Source of the DNA: Lentisphaerota bacterium
Lineage (GTDB): Bacteria > Verrucomicrobiota > Kiritimatiellia > UBA8416 > JAIOPI01
Length of the DNA stretch: 64,000 bases
Assembly: GCA_021413965.1 (NCBI GenBank)
Contig: JAIOPI010000027.1
Span: forward strand, 85,883 to 149,882
Direction of reading: 5' to 3'
Shown: in pieces, positions 62,131 through 64,000 of the stretch
Layout of the letters: every line of letters begins with the position of its first letter
Position numbering within the stretch: position 1 is the first letter of the stretch
Program-made: the position numbers and the translations under genes
Notes under the pieces: generated by a model
Databases searched by the model: none
What the model saw: only the letters and a program-made list of their open reading frames with translations
Told to the model about the DNA's origin: nothing

Positions 62131-63629
62131 TTGTCGCGCTCGACGCCGCCCTCGTAGCGGATGAGTTCGGTGCCCGTCTCCCGGCGGAAGTAGTCGACGA
62201 TTTCGGCGATCACGTCCTTTTTGGCCGTGGCCGTGAAACAGGTAATGGCAGGCAGGGCGCCGCCCTGTTCTTTAGCCACTTCTCGGATGAACCGCCCGAC
62301 ATACAGATAGTCCGGCCGGAAGTCGTGCCCCCATTTGGATAGGCAATGCGCTTCATCCAGCACCCAGCAACCAATCTCACGCTGCAACAGCGCGTTGCGA
62401 AACGCACGGCTGCGGAGTTGCTCTGGCGCAACATACAGGAGCGCGATCCCTCCCATACGAACCCCGCGCAGGACTTCGGCACGCTCGGGCGAGGTCAGTA
62501 GCCCGTAGAGTGCGGCGACGTTCTGCATGCCCGTACGCCTGACAAGCCCGTCAACCTGATCCTTCATCAGGGCTTGCAGGGGCGACACGACAATCGTCAG
62601 TTGCCCCCGTCGGAAACTGCGGACCAGCGCTGGCAGTTGAAAGCATAGCGATTTCCCCCCGCCGGTCGGCATGACGGCGAGATGCGACTCGTTGCGCATC
62701 CCGGCAAGCACGATGCGGCGTTGCAAGCTCCCCCCATTGGCGTCCTCAGGCGTGGGGCGGAACGCGTCGAATGCGAAGAAGCGCTTGAGTTGTGCCTCGG
62801 GGTTGTGGACGGAAGAGCAATACTCGCAGGCCGGATCATCGCAGGGGACGTCCCGGAGTCGACTCACGACTGGGACAACCAGGCGATTGTGCAGGCGCAC
62901 CCAGGGCGGTAGCACGGAGTCCGCACCGGAGACGCGCAACCACGTCAGGACATAGGCCAGCGCCCAGCGTGCCTCGTCGGTGCTGAAATCCGTTTCCGAT
63001 AGGAAGTTGCCGCTGGTGCGACACGCCATCTGGCCGACCAAGGCGGAAAGCAGGCTGCGCCCTTCCTCGCCCGTGGGTGCGTCGAGCCCCTCTGTGGCTT
63101 GGAAGACAAGCTTCATGCCCTCGGTGACGTGGGACTCGGCACCATCGCCGTGGCAAAGAAGAAACCGGAGGCAACGAAACACATCCGCAGCCGCCTGTGC
63201 CATACCCCGCAAGGACTGGATTTCCTCGCCAAGCAACACCCCGGCGAGGCGCGCATCGGCAACCGGATCGTTCAGGGACTCCGAGACGAGTTTGTAGTCC
63301 TTGACCAGCCGGTGGTACGGGTTCTCGGGAAAGCAAATCGGCGAGAGAAAAAGGGTGTCGACCACCGGCAAGCGCAACAGGGCCAGGTTTGGGTCCTTCT
63401 CCGCCAGCATGGCCAAATCATGCCGGACAAGGTTGTGCCCGACGACGCAAGCCGCACCGGCCGCAAAGCGGTCCAGTTCGGTCAGGGCGGCATGCAGATC
63501 AAACTGGCCGATACGCAGGTACTGCATGTCGCCAAGAACGGCGCCGATCTTCAGAACCCCGCCCTGCTGGGTGGTTTCGAGGTCCAGCATCAAGCATCGA
63601 GCGAGCAAAGCGTCATGCGGCGTGTCCAT
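62118..63629 (-). CDS. DnaQ-like exonuclease fused to RecQ N-terminal half (upstream half of split gene)
   Basis: A 503-residue frame. It starts with a DEDD-type 3'-5' exonuclease: LMLDLETTQQGG (D16, E18), CVVGHNLVRHDLAML and NDPVADARLAGVLL. A cysteine set CDDPACEYC (263-271) may bind zinc. Then comes the first RecA domain of a RecQ helicase with AVMPTGGGKSLCFQLPAL (GGGKS, 323-327), VSPLQALMKDQVDGLV and CWVLDEAHCLSKWGHDF (DEAH 425-428). It stops at a TGA within the RecQ core, just where the downstream frame takes over. The ATG at 63629 is chosen since the longer frame (63716) adds only unrelated sequence. Confidence 0.85.
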   Translation of the reverse strand: MDTPHDALLARCLMLDLETTQQGGVLKIGAVLGDMQYLRIGQFDLHAALTELDRFAAGAACVVGHNLVRHDLAMLAEKDPNLALLRLPVVDTLFLSPICFPENPYHRLVKDYKLVSESLNDPVADARLAGVLLGEEIQSLRGMAQAAADVFRCLRFLLCHGDGAESHVTEGMKLVFQATEGLDAPTGEEGRSLLSALVGQMACRTSGNFLSETDFSTDEARWALAYVLTWLRVSGADSVLPPWVRLHNRLVVPVVSRLRDVPCDDPACEYCSSVHNPEAQLKRFFAFDAFRPTPEDANGGSLQRRIVLAGMRNESHLAVMPTGGGKSLCFQLPALVRSFRRGQLTIVVSPLQALMKDQVDGLVRRTGMQNVAALYGLLTSPERAEVLRGVRMGGIALLYVAPEQLRSRAFRNALLQREIGCWVLDEAHCLSKWGHDFRPDYLYVGRFIREVAKEQGGALPAITCFTATAKKDVIAEIVDYFRRETGTELIRYEGGVERDNLTF

Positions 63630-63758
63630 TGACGGTGATATCTCAGAACATACTGCACTTTTCGCGGCCAGGAGAGAGACAAAAGAGGTCTGCAGGTGAA
63701 TTGGACAAGCCGCCACCAGTGCCTAAAGCCTACCCACAAGAATGCAAACTCGATGCAA

Positions 63759-63780
63759 ATCTTGTCGCCGGCGACAAGAT
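63759..63780. promoter_or_regulatory. 22-bp perfect palindrome upstream of the exonuclease-RecQ gene
   Basis: ATCTTGTCGCC and its exact complement meet without spacer. It lies 130 bp before the ATG at 63629, in the only upstream non-coding region. Two ATGCAAA heptamers (63742 and 63753) stand next to it. It may be a dimeric repressor site controlling the helicase gene. Confidence 0.5.
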
Positions 63781-63920
63781 GGAGGGTTCGGCTTTGGCAG
63801 GTTATCGGCTCTGGTTGCTATCAGAACGGCTCTTCATCATAAAGTGGGGCACCTACCGACCTACTGAGCTCCGTATAATATAGTTAGACATTCCCGCCTG
63901 GTTGTGCGATCGTTTGCGGC

Positions 63921-64000
63921 ATGGGTAATCCACGCGGCATGAAGCGGGACGGGCGCGCGATGCGCACGTTGCAGGAGCGGCGGCATGCGGCTGCCAGGCT
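63921..64000 (+). mobile_element. Start of an IS630-like transposase (window edge)
   Basis: An open frame from ATG 63921 to the window end reads MGNPRGMKRDGRAMRTLQER then RHAAARL, which resembles the winged-helix N-terminus of IS630-type transposases. The TATAGTTAGACATTCCCGCC stretch at about 63880-63898 may be the left end of the element. The rest lies outside the window. Confidence 0.5.

Overview
The window is GC-rich, gene-dense chromosomal DNA from a bacterium. The L28 protein at the left edge (insert-containing, Chlamydia-like form), a lone rpsD, an Ig/formylglycine-enzyme-like cell-surface protein, a YXWGXW lipoprotein, PilZ and GtrA proteins and several intracellular glycosidases together suggest the Planctomycetes-Verrucomicrobia-Chlamydiae group, perhaps Kiritimatiellota or Verrucomicrobiota. 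That placement is an inference from protein style; no 16S or marker set is present. No tRNA, rRNA or CRISPR array was seen.

Layout. 1-458: end of a ribosomal protein pair (rpmB, rpmG) closed by a rho-independent terminator. 556-5108: iron block, with feoAB on the minus strand facing a three-gene plus-strand operon (outer-membrane-type protein, covalent-FMN protein, histidine-rich membrane protein). 5253-13890: metabolic and housekeeping genes (iron-type alcohol dehydrogenase, two HAD phosphatases, YedK, GtrA, PilZ, thioesterase, SppA-type protease, M48/TPR metalloprotease lipoprotein). 13918-18436: rpsD, a secreted nuclease-HhH protein, and a histidine kinase/response regulator pair. 18590-31161: carbohydrate block (GH51, phytanoyl-CoA dioxygenase-like, GH63-like, aldo/keto reductase, large polytopic glycosyltransferase-like protein, GT4, GH3). 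31162-31424: intergenic DNA with a REP-like repeat and a MITE-like structured element. 31461-35129: Ig/FGE-like surface protein and a VapBC-type toxin-antitoxin pair. 35260-40252: ynbABC-like phospholipid head-group operon extended by an O-methyltransferase and an NTF2-like membrane-anchored protein. 40319-54071: family II pyrophosphatase with CBS domains, a very large repeat lipoprotein, a ferredoxin, an M3 peptidase, RNase HI, PLD plus universal stress protein, and small lipoproteins.

54202-63629 is the most unusual part: three closely packed plus-strand genes (sulfur-binding-domain-like HNH endonuclease, HIT-DUF429 fusion, PD-(D/E)XK-like DUF2075 ATPase) converge on a huge minus-strand exonuclease-RecQ-UvrD helicase whose reading frame is broken at a TTT-TGA site with a T5 run. 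The base composition looks lower in GC than the rest, and the right edge carries the start of an IS630-like transposase. This looks like a nucleic-acid-processing or defence island.

Repeats: three copies of a 32-bp hairpin-forming intergenic element (near 31.2, 40.3 and 42.0 kb) and one 127-bp inverted-repeat element with two mirror hairpins. All functional statements rest on motif recognition by eye; no database search was possible.
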